Source: Chryseobacterium tructae (GTDB taxonomy: Bacteria; Bacteroidota; Bacteroidia; Flavobacteriales; Weeksellaceae). Taken from it: a DNA stretch of 64,000 nucleotides. Location: the NCBI RefSeq assembly GCF_030409875.1, contig NZ_JAUFQR010000001.1:2356001-2420000 (forward strand). The letters run 5' to 3'. The notes beneath the pieces are model-generated. The model was given only the letters and a program-made list of their open reading frames with translations. It had not been told where the DNA came from and did not search any database. Each line of letters opens with the position of its first letter. The stretch's first letter is position 1. Below, piece after piece: positions 1 to 8,119 of the stretch. Position numbers and translations under genes: made by a program.

Positions 1-666
1 CACACGGGTTACAATTTTTGTAGCAGTAGCATTGCTTACAATATCTTCACCCACACCTGTACAGCTTACTGCACAAAATGCATTAGCATAATTTCCTGCC
101 ACTGTGGCAGAATCTGAAATTCTTCCCGGAATTTCAAAACCTTTACCTCCTGTAGAGGTCGCTACGGCTAACTTACCATCTTTATCAATGGCTACGCAGC
201 CTACCGTACCTTTACCTCCATGATTAAGTTTAGCTTCATATTCTCTTCTTCTTTGTGGAATTTCCGTAGAAAAGTTTTCGAATCCATGTTCTGTTGCGTA
301 GCGTTTTGCTCCATTTCCACCCAAAACCCTATCATCCTCACCGATAAGGTCTTTAGCTACAAAAATGGGATTCTTAACATCCTGAATATTGATAACGCCA
401 CTTAATTTTTGGGTTTCACCATTCATAATGGCAGCACTCATCCGAATGACACCGTCACTTTGAATCTGTGAACCGATTCCTGCATTGTACAATGGATCAT
501 CTTCCAATAAAGAAACGGCATAGGCTACCGAATCAAAAGCAGAGTGTGTCTGAAGATATTGAAATGCCTTTTGAGCAATTTCTTGTAAAGAATTCTGTTT
601 CGCAGTTTTTATTTCATGGCTTTGGTCACTTTCTGAGAAAAAACCGCCGTGGATAATGATTTTCAT
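1..666 (-). CDS. iaaA: Isoaspartyl peptidase / plant-type L-asparaginase (3' end outside the window)
   Basis: I translated 222 residues from the ATG at 664-666 leftwards without a stop, so the gene runs off the left edge. The protein is an N-terminal nucleophile (Ntn) hydrolase of the type 2 asparaginase family. It starts with the family's MKIIIHGG strand and contains the autocleavage/nucleophile segment GTVGCVAID with Thr154, followed by the conserved AVATSTGG. These enzymes cleave beta-aspartyl dipeptides. Next to cyanophycinase and cyanophycin synthetase, the likely substrate is the beta-Asp-Arg released from cyanophycin, giving free Asp and Arg; this role is inferred from context. The upstream region contains a heptanucleotide repeat that could affect its promoter. 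Family assignment is firm; a general asparaginase role cannot be excluded. Confidence 0.9.
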   Translation of the reverse strand, partial: MKIIIHGGFFSESDQSHEIKTAKQNSLQEIAQKAFQYLQTHSAFDSVAYAVSLLEDDPLYNAGIGSQIQSDGVIRMSAAIMNGETQKLSGVINIQDVKNPIFVAKDLIGEDDRVLGGNGAKRYATEHGFENFSTEIPQRRREYEAKLNHGGKGTVGCVAIDKDGKLAVATSTGGKGFEIPGRISDSATVAGNYANAFCAVSCTGVGEDIVSNATATKIVTRV

Positions 667-710
667 ATAAATAAGAATTGATGAATAATTTTTACGAAGG
701 TAATTTATAA

Positions 711-789
711 ATAAAAGATAAAAGATAAAAGATAAAAGATAAAAGATAAAAGATAAAAGATAAAAGATAAAAGATAAAAGATAAAAGAT
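711..789. repeat. Heptanucleotide tandem repeat (ATAAAAG), about 11 copies
   Basis: A perfect 7-bp unit, ATAAAAG, runs for 79 bp. It begins 44 bp upstream of the isoaspartyl peptidase start codon and so lies in or near its promoter and leader. A 7-bp unit changes length by a number not divisible by three and could vary by slipped-strand mispairing, which would alter promoter spacing. No coding role is visible. Confidence 0.95.
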
Positions 790-835
790 CTTGTCGTTAA
801 GCAACTACAATGCATCAGGATATCAACATCAATAG

Positions 836-890
836 AGGTGGGCTTTAGCCCACCTAATAAATAAAACAAAAATTCATCCGGCTTTAGCCC
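836..890. repeat. GGCTTTAGCC palindromic intergenic repeat, one full and one partial copy
   Basis: A perfect inverted repeat AGGTGGGC-TTTA-GCCCACCT occupies 836-855, and a partial second copy with the same core GGCTTTAGCC is at 879-890. There is no T tract for either strand, so this looks like a dispersed palindromic repeat rather than a terminator. The rest of the 667-994 gap holds only the heptamer array and the cyanophycinase terminator. Confidence 0.7.
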
Positions 891-945
891 AAACCTAAAA
901 TACGGAATCTCTTTATGAATTGACTTCTAATCCTTAAAAATTAGG

Positions 946-974
946 AAACAAAAAACGGAACCTTGGTTCCGTTT
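946..974 (-). terminator. Rho-independent terminator of cyanophycinase
   Basis: AAACGGAACC-TT-GGTTCCGTTT at 953-974 is a perfect 10-bp stem. On the minus strand it is followed by a T-rich run, and it lies 20 bp after the cyanophycinase stop codon. Confidence 0.85.
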
Positions 975-994
975 ATATAATTGTATGATTTTTA

Positions 995-1885
995 TTATTT
1001 ATCCTGTGGAATAGGATTAAACTGAGAGTTTTCAATGGTCAGAGCCTTAGTCGTAAGATCGTAATGATCATTCATAGACATGACATGCACCGTTAAATTG
1101 TCAATAGAGATAGGTTCTCCAAGGTTAATATTGGTAAGGTTGGTATCTTTAATGAATCTTCCGTCTACCAGAATTACAAGTCCTGAACCTACTGCAGTCA
1201 TAACATCATTATGAATGAAAAGCCCTGTATCTTCCCCAAGCCCAATTCCTAAAGTTCTGGGGTTATTTACCACTGCCTGGAAAAGACGTCCTATTCTGCC
1301 TCGCTGCACAAAATGCGTGTCGATGATCACATTATCAATTAAACCTAAACCTTGTGTTGTTTTAATTTCTCCTTTTAATAGTGCTTCGGAGCTACTTCCT
1401 TGATAAATCATATTTTCAGAGGCAGCAGCAGCACCGGCAGAAGTTCCGGAATAAATAAAGTCCTGTTCCTGATATTTTAATAAAATGGTATCATGAAATC
1501 TTGTTCCGCCAAGAATAGAAGTCAATCTAAGTTGATCTCCTCCAGTAAACATCATAACGTCTGCAGCATTTGCTCTTGCTACCATTGCATCAGAATTTGC
1601 TTCTTCACGGTTATGAATATCAAGAATATTCACATTTTTAGCACCCAGAAACTCAAAAGCCTTTTTGTATTCAGCACCTACGATCTGAGGAATTTGAGAG
1701 GCTGTTGTTACCACTTCAATGACAGAATCCTCCTTATATTTTGATTCGTTAATGATTTTTCGCAAAATTCCACGTTCAAAAAAATTAAGATTCTTCTCAA
1801 TATTTTGATCATAATCGGTTTCTGCAAAACTTCCCTTGTTTACAGCTCCTCCGATAACTATTAATTTTCCAACAGGTTTCGTCAT
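995..1885 (-). CDS. cphB: Cyanophycinase (peptidase family S51)
   Basis: A 296-residue exopeptidase that cuts cyanophycin into beta-Asp-Arg dipeptides. Visible family features are FTGGDQ at 113-118 (Gln118 in the active site), the nucleophile elbow GTSAGA with Ser149, and DTHFVQRGR with His191. Length is close to other cyanophycinases and there is no signal peptide, so it should act in the cytoplasm. It is divergent from cphA with 197 bp between them. A TAATTTTG element ends only four bases before the ATG, suggesting a very short or absent leader. Together with iaaA downstream on the same strand it completes the degradative route from polymer to amino acids. The assignment is strong because motifs and context agree. 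Confidence 0.95.
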   Translation of the reverse strand: MTKPVGKLIVIGGAVNKGSFAETDYDQNIEKNLNFFERGILRKIINESKYKEDSVIEVVTTASQIPQIVGAEYKKAFEFLGAKNVNILDIHNREEANSDAMVARANAADVMMFTGGDQLRLTSILGGTRFHDTILLKYQEQDFIYSGTSAGAAAASENMIYQGSSSEALLKGEIKTTQGLGLIDNVIIDTHFVQRGRIGRLFQAVVNNPRTLGIGLGEDTGLFIHNDVMTAVGSGLVILVDGRFIKDTNLTNINLGEPISIDNLTVHVMSMNDHYDLTTKALTIENSQFNPIPQDK

Positions 1886-1889
1886 GGTA

Positions 1890-1897
1890 CAAAATTA
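1890..1897 (-). promoter_or_regulatory. -7 promoter element (TAATTTTG) of cphB
   Basis: It matches the Bacteroidota TAnnTTTG element on the minus strand and ends four bases before the cphB ATG. This implies transcription starting at or next to the start codon. Confidence 0.55.
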
Positions 1898-2030
1898 AAA
1901 AATAATTAACATTATTGGCGAAATTCGTGCCATCTTTAGTTGATTTTTAATGTTTTAAAAATGTTAATAAGAATTAAATTTTTTTTAGTAAATCTTCAAT
2001 CAGGGTATGGTTTTGTTTAGGGTTTTATAT

Positions 2031-2038
2031 TATATTTG
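2031..2038 (+). promoter_or_regulatory. -7 promoter element (TATATTTG) of cphA
   Basis: A TAnnTTTG match lies 44 bp upstream of cphA, with TTTTG at 2011-2015 as a possible -33 element. Confidence 0.6.
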
Positions 2039-2082
2039 ATTGTAAAATAAGTTATCGTTAACTGTTAAAATGCCAATAGACT

Positions 2083-4713
2083 ATGAAAATCGAAAAGATT
2101 CAGGCACTGCGTGGTCCTAACATCTGGAGTATCAGAAGAAAGAAGTTGATACAAATGAGGTTAGACCTTGAAGAAATGGAGAATTATCCTACCAATAAAA
2201 TTGATGGATTCAGGGAAAGAATTGAAAAAATGATCCCTTCATTGATTACCCACAGATGCTCCGAAGGAGTAGAGGGTGGATTTTTCCATAGAGTGGAAAC
2301 AGGAACCTGGATGGGACATGTCATTGAGCATATTGCCTTGGAAATACAGACCTTGGCAGGAATGGATGTTGGATTTGGAAGAACCCGCGAAACAAAGACT
2401 CCGGGGGTATATAATGTAGTATTCAATTATCTTGAAGAAAATGTAGGAATTTATGCTGCTGAGGAAGCAGTAAACATTGCCCAAGCATTAATTGAAGGAA
2501 AAGAGTATGATCTGCATGCTTGTATCCATAAACTGAAAGAGATCAGGGAACGTGTTCGTCTGGGACCTTCTACAGGAAGTATCGTAGAAGAAGCTGTTTC
2601 CAGAAAAATACCATGGATCCGATTGGGAACAAACTCCTTGGTACAGCTTGGATATGGGGTAAATCAGCAGCGTTTTCAGGCTACAATCACAGGAAAAACA
2701 AGTTCTATTGCTGTAGATATTGCCTGTAATAAAGAGCTGACCAAAAGGATGCTTCATGATGCAGCTATTCCGGTACCAATAGGTGATCTGGTGGTAGACG
2801 AAGAAGGCTTACATGAAGTGATCAGAAAAATAGGATATCCTATTGTTTTAAAACCTTTGGACGGGAATCATGGGAAAGGATCCTCTATCAATGTCAATGA
2901 TTGGGAGGCTGCTAAAATAGGATTAGAGCATGCTCAGAAATACTCCCGAAAAGTAATTGTTGAAAAATACATTACAGGATATGATTTCAGAGTATTGGTG
3001 ATTGATAATAAAATGGTAGCTGCGGCAAGAAGAGTTCCTGCTCATATCGTTGGAGATGGGGAACTAAGCATTCAGCAACTGATTGATAAAGAAAATAAAG
3101 ATCCACGCCGCGGTTATGGCCATGAAAATGTCCTTACCGAAATTGAAGTAGATAAAGATACATTAGAATTGCTTGAAAAGCTTCAGTATACTCTGGAAAC
3201 CACTCCGCAAAAAGGAGAAATAGTGTATCTGAAATCAACTGCAAACCTTTCTACTGGAGGAACATCCATAGATGTTACTGATATGGTGCATCCAGAAAAT
3301 ATCACCATGGCAGAGAGAATCTCTAAAATTATCGGGCTGGATGTTTGTGGTATTGATATCATGGCCGAAAACTTAACTCAACCATTAAAAGAAAGCGGTG
3401 GAGCAATCATTGAAGTGAATGCTGCTCCCGGATTCAGAATGCACTTGGCTCCGAGCGAAGGATTGCCTAGAAACGTTGCTGCTCCGGTAGTAGACATGTT
3501 GTATCCACAAGGGAAACCTTTTACGATTCCGATTATTGCTGTTACTGGTACCAATGGAAAGACAACAACAACAAGGTTGATTTCTCATATTGTAAAAAGC
3601 AATGGCTATAGAGTAGGATTTACTACTTCAGACGGGATCTATATTCAAAATACAATGTTGTCAAAAGGAGATACTACAGGGCCTCTTTCAGCAGAGTTTA
3701 TTTTAAAGGATCCTACTGTTGAATTTGCCGTTCTTGAAACAGCAAGAGGCGGGATTCTTCGTTCAGGGTTAGGATTTTCTCAATGTGATATTGGGGTGTT
3801 GACCAATATTGAGGAAGACCATTTGGGAATGAATGATGTTCACAACTTAAAAGATCTTACCAAAGTAAAGCGGGTTGTATTAGACAGTGTAAAGAAAACC
3901 GGCTGGAGTGTATTGAATGCGGATAATGAATATTCCATGAAAATAGTGAAAGACCTTGATTGTAACGTTGCTATTTTTAGTATGAATGAAAATAATCCCC
4001 ATATTGTAAAATTTGCAAAAGAAGGCAGAATCACTTGTGTTTATGAAGAAGGATTTGTAACCATTAAAAAAGGAGATTGGAAAATCAGAATAGGAAAGGC
4101 CAAAGATTTCCCGATTACGATGGAGGGAAAAGCCAGATTCATGATCGAAAATGTTTTGGCAGCTAGTTTAGCCAGCTATCTTCATGGATTTGGGATTGAG
4201 GACATCTCCAATTCTTTAAGAACCTTTATCCCAAGTGCACAGCTTACTCCGGGAAGATTAAATGTTTTTAAGTTTAAAAGCTTTAAAGTACTGATCGACT
4301 TTGCTCATAATCCATCCGGATATGAAGCAATAGAAGATTACCTGAAAAATGTTGAATCTACCAAGAAAATAGGAATTATTTCAGGTGTAGGAGATCGAAG
4401 AGACAATGACATCAGAGAATGCGGAAAAATCGCAGGAAGAATGTTTGATCATATTATCATTCGAAATGAAAAACATCTTCGCGGAAGAACAGAAGAGGAG
4501 ATCAACGGGTTGATTATTGAAGGAATGCAAGCTTCAGGGAAAGATGTCAGTTATGAGATTATTCCTAAAGAAATTGAAGCATTGAAGCACGCTATGGGAA
4601 TGGCAGAAGATGGAACATTCATTACTGCATTAAGTGATGTTATTTCTAATGCTATTGATCTTGTTCAGGAATATCAGGCAAGAGAACTGCTGGAAGATGA
4701 TAAAAATTTGTAA
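2083..4713 (+). CDS. cphA: Cyanophycin synthetase
   Basis: An 876-residue enzyme that extends multi-L-arginyl-poly-L-aspartate using two ATP-dependent ligase sites. The full three-part architecture is visible. There is an N-terminal domain of about 160 residues. An ATP-grasp domain with KPLDGNHGKGSS at 257-268 and a late EVNAAPGFRMH segment adds Asp. A Mur ligase-like domain has P loop GTNGKTTTT from 489, NIEEDHLG near 575 and DFAHNP near 739; it adds Arg. Length matches characterised CphA proteins. Cyanophycinase is divergent and isoaspartyl peptidase lies beyond it, so synthesis and breakdown sit together. A TAnnTTTG promoter is 44 bp upstream and a hairpin follows the stop. The reading frame is intact. 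Confidence 0.96.
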   Translation: MKIEKIQALRGPNIWSIRRKKLIQMRLDLEEMENYPTNKIDGFRERIEKMIPSLITHRCSEGVEGGFFHRVETGTWMGHVIEHIALEIQTLAGMDVGFGRTRETKTPGVYNVVFNYLEENVGIYAAEEAVNIAQALIEGKEYDLHACIHKLKEIRERVRLGPSTGSIVEEAVSRKIPWIRLGTNSLVQLGYGVNQQRFQATITGKTSSIAVDIACNKELTKRMLHDAAIPVPIGDLVVDEEGLHEVIRKIGYPIVLKPLDGNHGKGSSINVNDWEAAKIGLEHAQKYSRKVIVEKYITGYDFRVLVIDNKMVAAARRVPAHIVGDGELSIQQLIDKENKDPRRGYGHENVLTEIEVDKDTLELLEKLQYTLETTPQKGEIVYLKSTANLSTGGTSIDVTDMVHPENITMAERISKIIGLDVCGIDIMAENLTQPLKESGGAIIEVNAAPGFRMHLAPSEGLPRNVAAPVVDMLYPQGKPFTIPIIAVTGTNGKTTTTRLISHIVKSNGYRVGFTTSDGIYIQNTMLSKGDTTGPLSAEFILKDPTVEFAVLETARGGILRSGLGFSQCDIGVLTNIEEDHLGMNDVHNLKDLTKVKRVVLDSVKKTGWSVLNADNEYSMKIVKDLDCNVAIFSMNENNPHIVKFAKEGRITCVYEEGFVTIKKGDWKIRIGKAKDFPITMEGKARFMIENVLAASLASYLHGFGIEDISNSLRTFIPSAQLTPGRLNVFKFKSFKVLIDFAHNPSGYEAIEDYLKNVESTKKIGIISGVGDRRDNDIRECGKIAGRMFDHIIIRNEKHLRGRTEEEINGLIIEGMQASGKDVSYEIIPKEIEALKHAMGMAEDGTFITALSDVISNAIDLVQEYQARELLEDDKNL

Positions 4714-4737
4714 AAATCAAACGATTTGAATAATAAA

Positions 4738-4761
4738 CGGCTGTACTTTGTAGTACGGCCG
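4738..4761 (+). terminator. Probable terminator of cphA
   Basis: A 10-bp stem (CGGCTGTACT / AGTACGGCCG, one G-U pair) begins 25 bp after the cphA stop and is followed by a short T-rich stretch. The tract is weak, so confidence is moderate. Confidence 0.6.
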
Positions 4762-4855
4762 TGTTATTTCTAACGATGTTTTTTATAATCTCTCTCGGAT
4801 TTTACCGATCAATATGCCTCTGCGTGATCTGCAAAATCTGCGTGTGTTAGTATTT

Positions 4856-5344
4856 TTATTTTAGCAATGCCCTTGCTCGTTGAAGTATTTTATCTTGCTC
4901 TCCGGAAAATACTAAGAAATATTGCGTTTGCCAATCCTGTGTTTTTTGAGCTTGCTTACTTTCTGTTTTATCCCAGGCTGGATAAACTCGGATTCCCCGT
5001 TTTCCTGTCTTTTTTCCATCAGATAGAATCCCTTTTCCCGCTAAAATAGATTTAGGGAAAATAAATATCCCTGAAAAGTTATCTTTAAAAGCTGCAACAA
5101 GATAAAAGTCAATATCATCTTTAATATCAAAAGGAGCTGTTTCTCCCTTTTCATTTCTTTTCCAGATTGTTACAAATTGTCCTGTTTTAGTGGGTGTTAT
5201 TTTGGAAATCCGGAACTTGATGTTCAAATTATTTAATCTAAAATTAAAACCAGAATACTCCTTACATTCTAAATCTTCTTCAAGGGCTGAACAATTCATA
5301 CCCAGAGGTTGAAAAAAGTGTTCTTGGAAAAATTTTAGTGACAT
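4856..5344 (-). CDS. MepB family protein
   Basis: A 162-residue cytoplasmic protein resembling the MepB family named after the third gene of the staphylococcal mepRAB locus, whose biochemical role is not established. Recognisable family stretches are the middle strand GQFVTIWKRNEKGETAPF and the C-terminal half with FPKSIL, KRGIRVYPAWD and a final AQKTQDWQTQYF. There is no signal peptide or membrane segment. It is the last gene of the minus-strand series, 29 bp after a small membrane protein. It may only be a passenger of the amidoligase island. Confidence 0.75.
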   Translation of the reverse strand: MSLKFFQEHFFQPLGMNCSALEEDLECKEYSGFNFRLNNLNIKFRISKITPTKTGQFVTIWKRNEKGETAPFDIKDDIDFYLVAAFKDNFSGIFIFPKSILAGKGILSDGKKTGKRGIRVYPAWDKTESKQAQKTQDWQTQYFLVFSGEQDKILQRARALLK

Positions 5345-5373
5345 TACTTTTTATAGGACAATTTAGAAATAAT

Positions 5374-5835
5374 TTATTTTAAACGCTTCCATCTTTTCTC
5401 AATTTTTATCATATCGATTAAATAAAAGCAGAGCGGAATAAGTTCCATTCTGAAAGTAAAGGGATATGATGGTAAAATGAAGGGCCGAACCATTACAGCT
5501 ATACAAATGATCAATCCTAAAATGGCATCTGTTATCGCCGCTTTTGGAGCCCATCGGTATTCAAACCAAAGGCTATAGGCGACGATTCCTTTAAGGATAA
5601 ATAGCCAGCATATAATGATTCCGGTCGCTGAATAGGGATGAGTGGTGCTCAGTCCATATAATGATAGATCTGTATCATCAAGGAAAGCCCCAAAGGATAA
5701 TATTAAACTGGCTATAATTCCTAAAATTAAAAAGAACCAGATGAAAACCTTAATCCATAAAGGGAGTAACTTTCTTCTACGATTGAAATCATTTTGTGAA
5801 TCAAATATATCAGGTACGGGTTCTCCTTTTTTCAT
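5374..5835 (-). CDS. Four-helix membrane protein of unknown function
   Basis: 153 residues. After a charged N terminus (about 22 residues, ending NRRRK) there are four hydrophobic segments near residues 24-48, 70-90, 97-120 and 128-145. The C terminus is basic (KIEKRWKRLK), consistent with cytoplasmic termini. I do not recognise the family. It starts 20 bp after the upstream permuted ATP-grasp-like gene, so the two are probably co-transcribed. A role as exporter or membrane anchor for the island's product is possible but not shown. Confidence 0.7.
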   Translation of the reverse strand: MKKGEPVPDIFDSQNDFNRRRKLLPLWIKVFIWFFLILGIIASLILSFGAFLDDTDLSLYGLSTTHPYSATGIIICWLFILKGIVAYSLWFEYRWAPKAAITDAILGLIICIAVMVRPFILPSYPFTFRMELIPLCFYLIDMIKIEKRWKRLK

Positions 5836-5855
5836 GATCCATCGGTTTTATAGAT

Positions 5856-7040
5856 TTATCCCTCTGCAAAAAAGGCATTAGAACTTCCAATCCAAATAGC
5901 ATCTTTCTTATTGAAATCTACATTTACCATGGCAGCTTTGGTCATTCTTCCCAGATTTTCCAGGAGGATAGGACGCTCTTCATTTTCTTTCCATATATAT
6001 AATAAACGGATTTCTGCTTTTGAAAAATCTCCATTGATGTCTTCAAAAAGCGGTTCATACGTTACCTTTCTCTGTAATATATAATTTTCTTTATCTTCAA
6101 TGGCATCCGTGATCTCTTTGGTTGGGTTTAGATTTACACCGCTTCCAGCAAATGAAAACAAGGGTTTCAATACAAAGCTGTCTAAGTTTTCATGCTGTGG
6201 GAATTCATGTAAGAAATAACTCTTGGGAACAAATTGATGTTTTAATAGAGGTAAAAGAAACTTGGAAATTTTAAAGAACCAATTAGGATGAGTAATCCAC
6301 TTTACATCAACCTCTTCACGAAAATTAAATTCAGTGACCAGATCTGGGATTCTGTCCAATTCATCAAATATAACCCGATTGTAGATCCTTTTGATCTCGA
6401 CAAGTCTGCCATTGTTTTCGTAATAAAGCTTTTTACCTTCCTTCTTTATCTTGGTCAAACATACTGTTTTGATGCCTAATAACTTTTCTGTCAAGGCGAA
6501 ATCAATAGCTGTTTTTTGTTTTTCAGGGAAAATTTCAAGAAGAATTACATTCTCGGGATTTTCATCTCCTACAATCAGTTCCTTCAAATGGTTTTTAAAA
6601 ATCTCATGAGGCATAGGATTTTTGATCTCTGAAATAAAAGGGTACACCTCACAGTATGTTTCTTCATATACTTTCTGAAAAGCATACAAAGAAGGAAAGG
6701 CTTGCAGTTCTATGAGTTGGGGTTCTATTTCCCCATTTCCACTTTTACAAACTCCAAAATCGATGGTGAAAAAATGAGGCTGATTCGTATCATTAGGAAC
6801 TCTGCAATTATCAGGAATAGCTTTTTGAAGCGTTTCAACAGGGAGAGCCTTAATCTGACTAATAATACTTTCGCTGGCATCGAGTAATTTAGCCTCAAAT
6901 TCTTTCGTAAGAAAAATCGGACTTTCTGATACTCTAAAACCCGGTTCTACACCTCCTTTTTGCTGCAAAATATCCTTCAGGTTTTTATATTTTTCATCTG
7001 AAAACTCCTTGTTGAACTGTTTTCTGTATTTTGGGATCAT
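5856..7040 (-). CDS. Probable circularly permuted ATP-grasp protein
   Basis: 394 residues, no signal peptide or membrane segment. The order of nucleotide-binding features looks reversed compared with standard ATP-grasp enzymes. An acidic metal-binding-like strand (DFGVCKSGNGEIEPQLIELQ, around residues 94-113) comes first, and the Lys/Gly-rich ATP-contacting strand (FVLKPLFSFAGSGVNL) comes about 180 residues later. It is followed by YILQRKV and EIRLLYIW, typical of the second half of the fold. That order is known from glutathionylspermidine synthetase-type ligases. I infer an amide ligase acting on a peptide or amino acid; no substrate can be read. It lies downstream of the GATase-like gene after a 212-bp gap with an inverted repeat. 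Confidence 0.6.
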   Translation of the reverse strand: MIPKYRKQFNKEFSDEKYKNLKDILQQKGGVEPGFRVSESPIFLTKEFEAKLLDASESIISQIKALPVETLQKAIPDNCRVPNDTNQPHFFTIDFGVCKSGNGEIEPQLIELQAFPSLYAFQKVYEETYCEVYPFISEIKNPMPHEIFKNHLKELIVGDENPENVILLEIFPEKQKTAIDFALTEKLLGIKTVCLTKIKKEGKKLYYENNGRLVEIKRIYNRVIFDELDRIPDLVTEFNFREEVDVKWITHPNWFFKISKFLLPLLKHQFVPKSYFLHEFPQHENLDSFVLKPLFSFAGSGVNLNPTKEITDAIEDKENYILQRKVTYEPLFEDINGDFSKAEIRLLYIWKENEERPILLENLGRMTKAAMVNVDFNKKDAIWIGSSNAFFAEG

Positions 7041-7095
7041 ATTTTTTCTTTTGTGATGTTAAAAAAATCGAGCAGTAATGCCCGATGTTTTATTA

Positions 7096-7242
7096 GATGG
7101 AAGCCAGTTGCCGGAAGAGGGAAGTTTTTGAAGCTGAGATTTTAAAGCAAGAGCAATTGTACTGATACCTCATTAAAATCAAAAGTTTACCAGAAGTTTA
7201 GTTACTGTTAGAAACTTCCAGCCTCCTTCTTCCAGCTTCCTT
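7096..7242. repeat. Inverted purine/pyrimidine-rich repeat pair (MITE-like intergenic element)
   Basis: The left arm at 7096-7127 (GGAAGCC...GGAAGAGGGAAGTTT) and the right arm at 7211-7242 (AAACTTCCAGCC...CCAGCTTCC) are imperfect inverted copies with about 85 bp between them. The same arm sequences bracket three other gaps in this window (20851-21004, 35508-35845, 56281-56731). Confidence 0.6.
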
Positions 7243-7252
7243 ACTTATTAAG

Positions 7253-8086
7253 TTAAGCCAAAGACTCAGCTTCCTTCAAAATGTTTTTTTTTGCGAACTG
7301 AAGAAATCTCGGAAGAATCTGGTTTCTGGTCAGGATGATTTTATCTTCATCATCTATTCTGTCCATCGTTTCAAGGTATTTCTCCATTCCGAAGTTTTCG
7401 ATCATAGCTTCTCTGTTTTTGTCATCCTTAAGGTTTTCAATTAAAGCCTGAGGGCTTGCTTCCGGATGAAACTGAGTTCCAAAGATCTCATCAGAAAAAC
7501 GAACCGCCATTACAGCTCTTTCCAGATTGATATGTGGACGGAATTTTTCAATGGCCATAACCGTCATTCCTAATTCTTCGAAACGATCATGATCAGGTTC
7601 AATGAATTGATAAGCTCTGGAATCTACCGCATAAAAAGGATCCTGAAGATTTTTAAATAAAAATTCATCTCTGCCTTCTCTTGTTTTGTGTACGGGCATC
7701 ACTCCAAAAGAATAGGATTTTCTTTTACAGATATTTCCTAATTTCCAGTGAATACTCGCCAGTTGGAATGAATGACAAATCAGGAAAAGATACTTTTTAT
7801 CTTCATTGTATTTATTATGTTCTAAAACGGAATCTAAAAAATGAGCAAACCTACTTTCCCACTCAAAACCTTCACGGTGTGGAGTCCCTGGTCCGCCTGA
7901 AGAAATAAAAATATCAAAGTCTCCAATCTCCGGCATTTCATCTTTAAACCTCACATCAAATGTCTTGATAATTACATTTTCTTCAGAGTTCTGCTGAAAC
8001 GTTTCAGAAATTTCTTTAATGTTTCTAAAGCCTTGATTGACGTGATTATTGTTCATGTCCAGCAGAGCAATTCGAATATTTTTCAT
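7253..8086 (-). CDS. Class I glutamine amidotransferase-like protein
   Basis: 277 residues with the class I GATase (flavodoxin-like) fold: SSGGPGTP at 62-69, a nucleophile elbow LICHSFQLA with Cys104, and the dyad FHPEA with His207 and Glu209. All three catalytic residues are present. The elbow reads C-H-S-F-Q instead of the usual C-x-G-x-Q, so the oxyanion geometry may differ. There is no fused synthetase domain, so it would deliver ammonia to a separate enzyme or hydrolyse a gamma-glutamyl amide. It lies 33 bp after the GCS2-type ligase gene, with which it is probably co-transcribed, and this pairing supports a role in processing glutamyl or carboxyl amides. Confidence 0.85.
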   Translation of the reverse strand: MKNIRIALLDMNNNHVNQGFRNIKEISETFQQNSEENVIIKTFDVRFKDEMPEIGDFDIFISSGGPGTPHREGFEWESRFAHFLDSVLEHNKYNEDKKYLFLICHSFQLASIHWKLGNICKRKSYSFGVMPVHKTREGRDEFLFKNLQDPFYAVDSRAYQFIEPDHDRFEELGMTVMAIEKFRPHINLERAVMAVRFSDEIFGTQFHPEASPQALIENLKDDKNREAMIENFGMEKYLETMDRIDDEDKIILTRNQILPRFLQFAKKNILKEAESLA

Positions 8087-8119
8087 TACATCATATTTTT
8101 TGTAAAGTTACCAAAAATA

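Noticed and set aside
711..789. CRISPR-like array
   Set aside because: The units are contiguous 7-mers without spacers and no cas genes are present.
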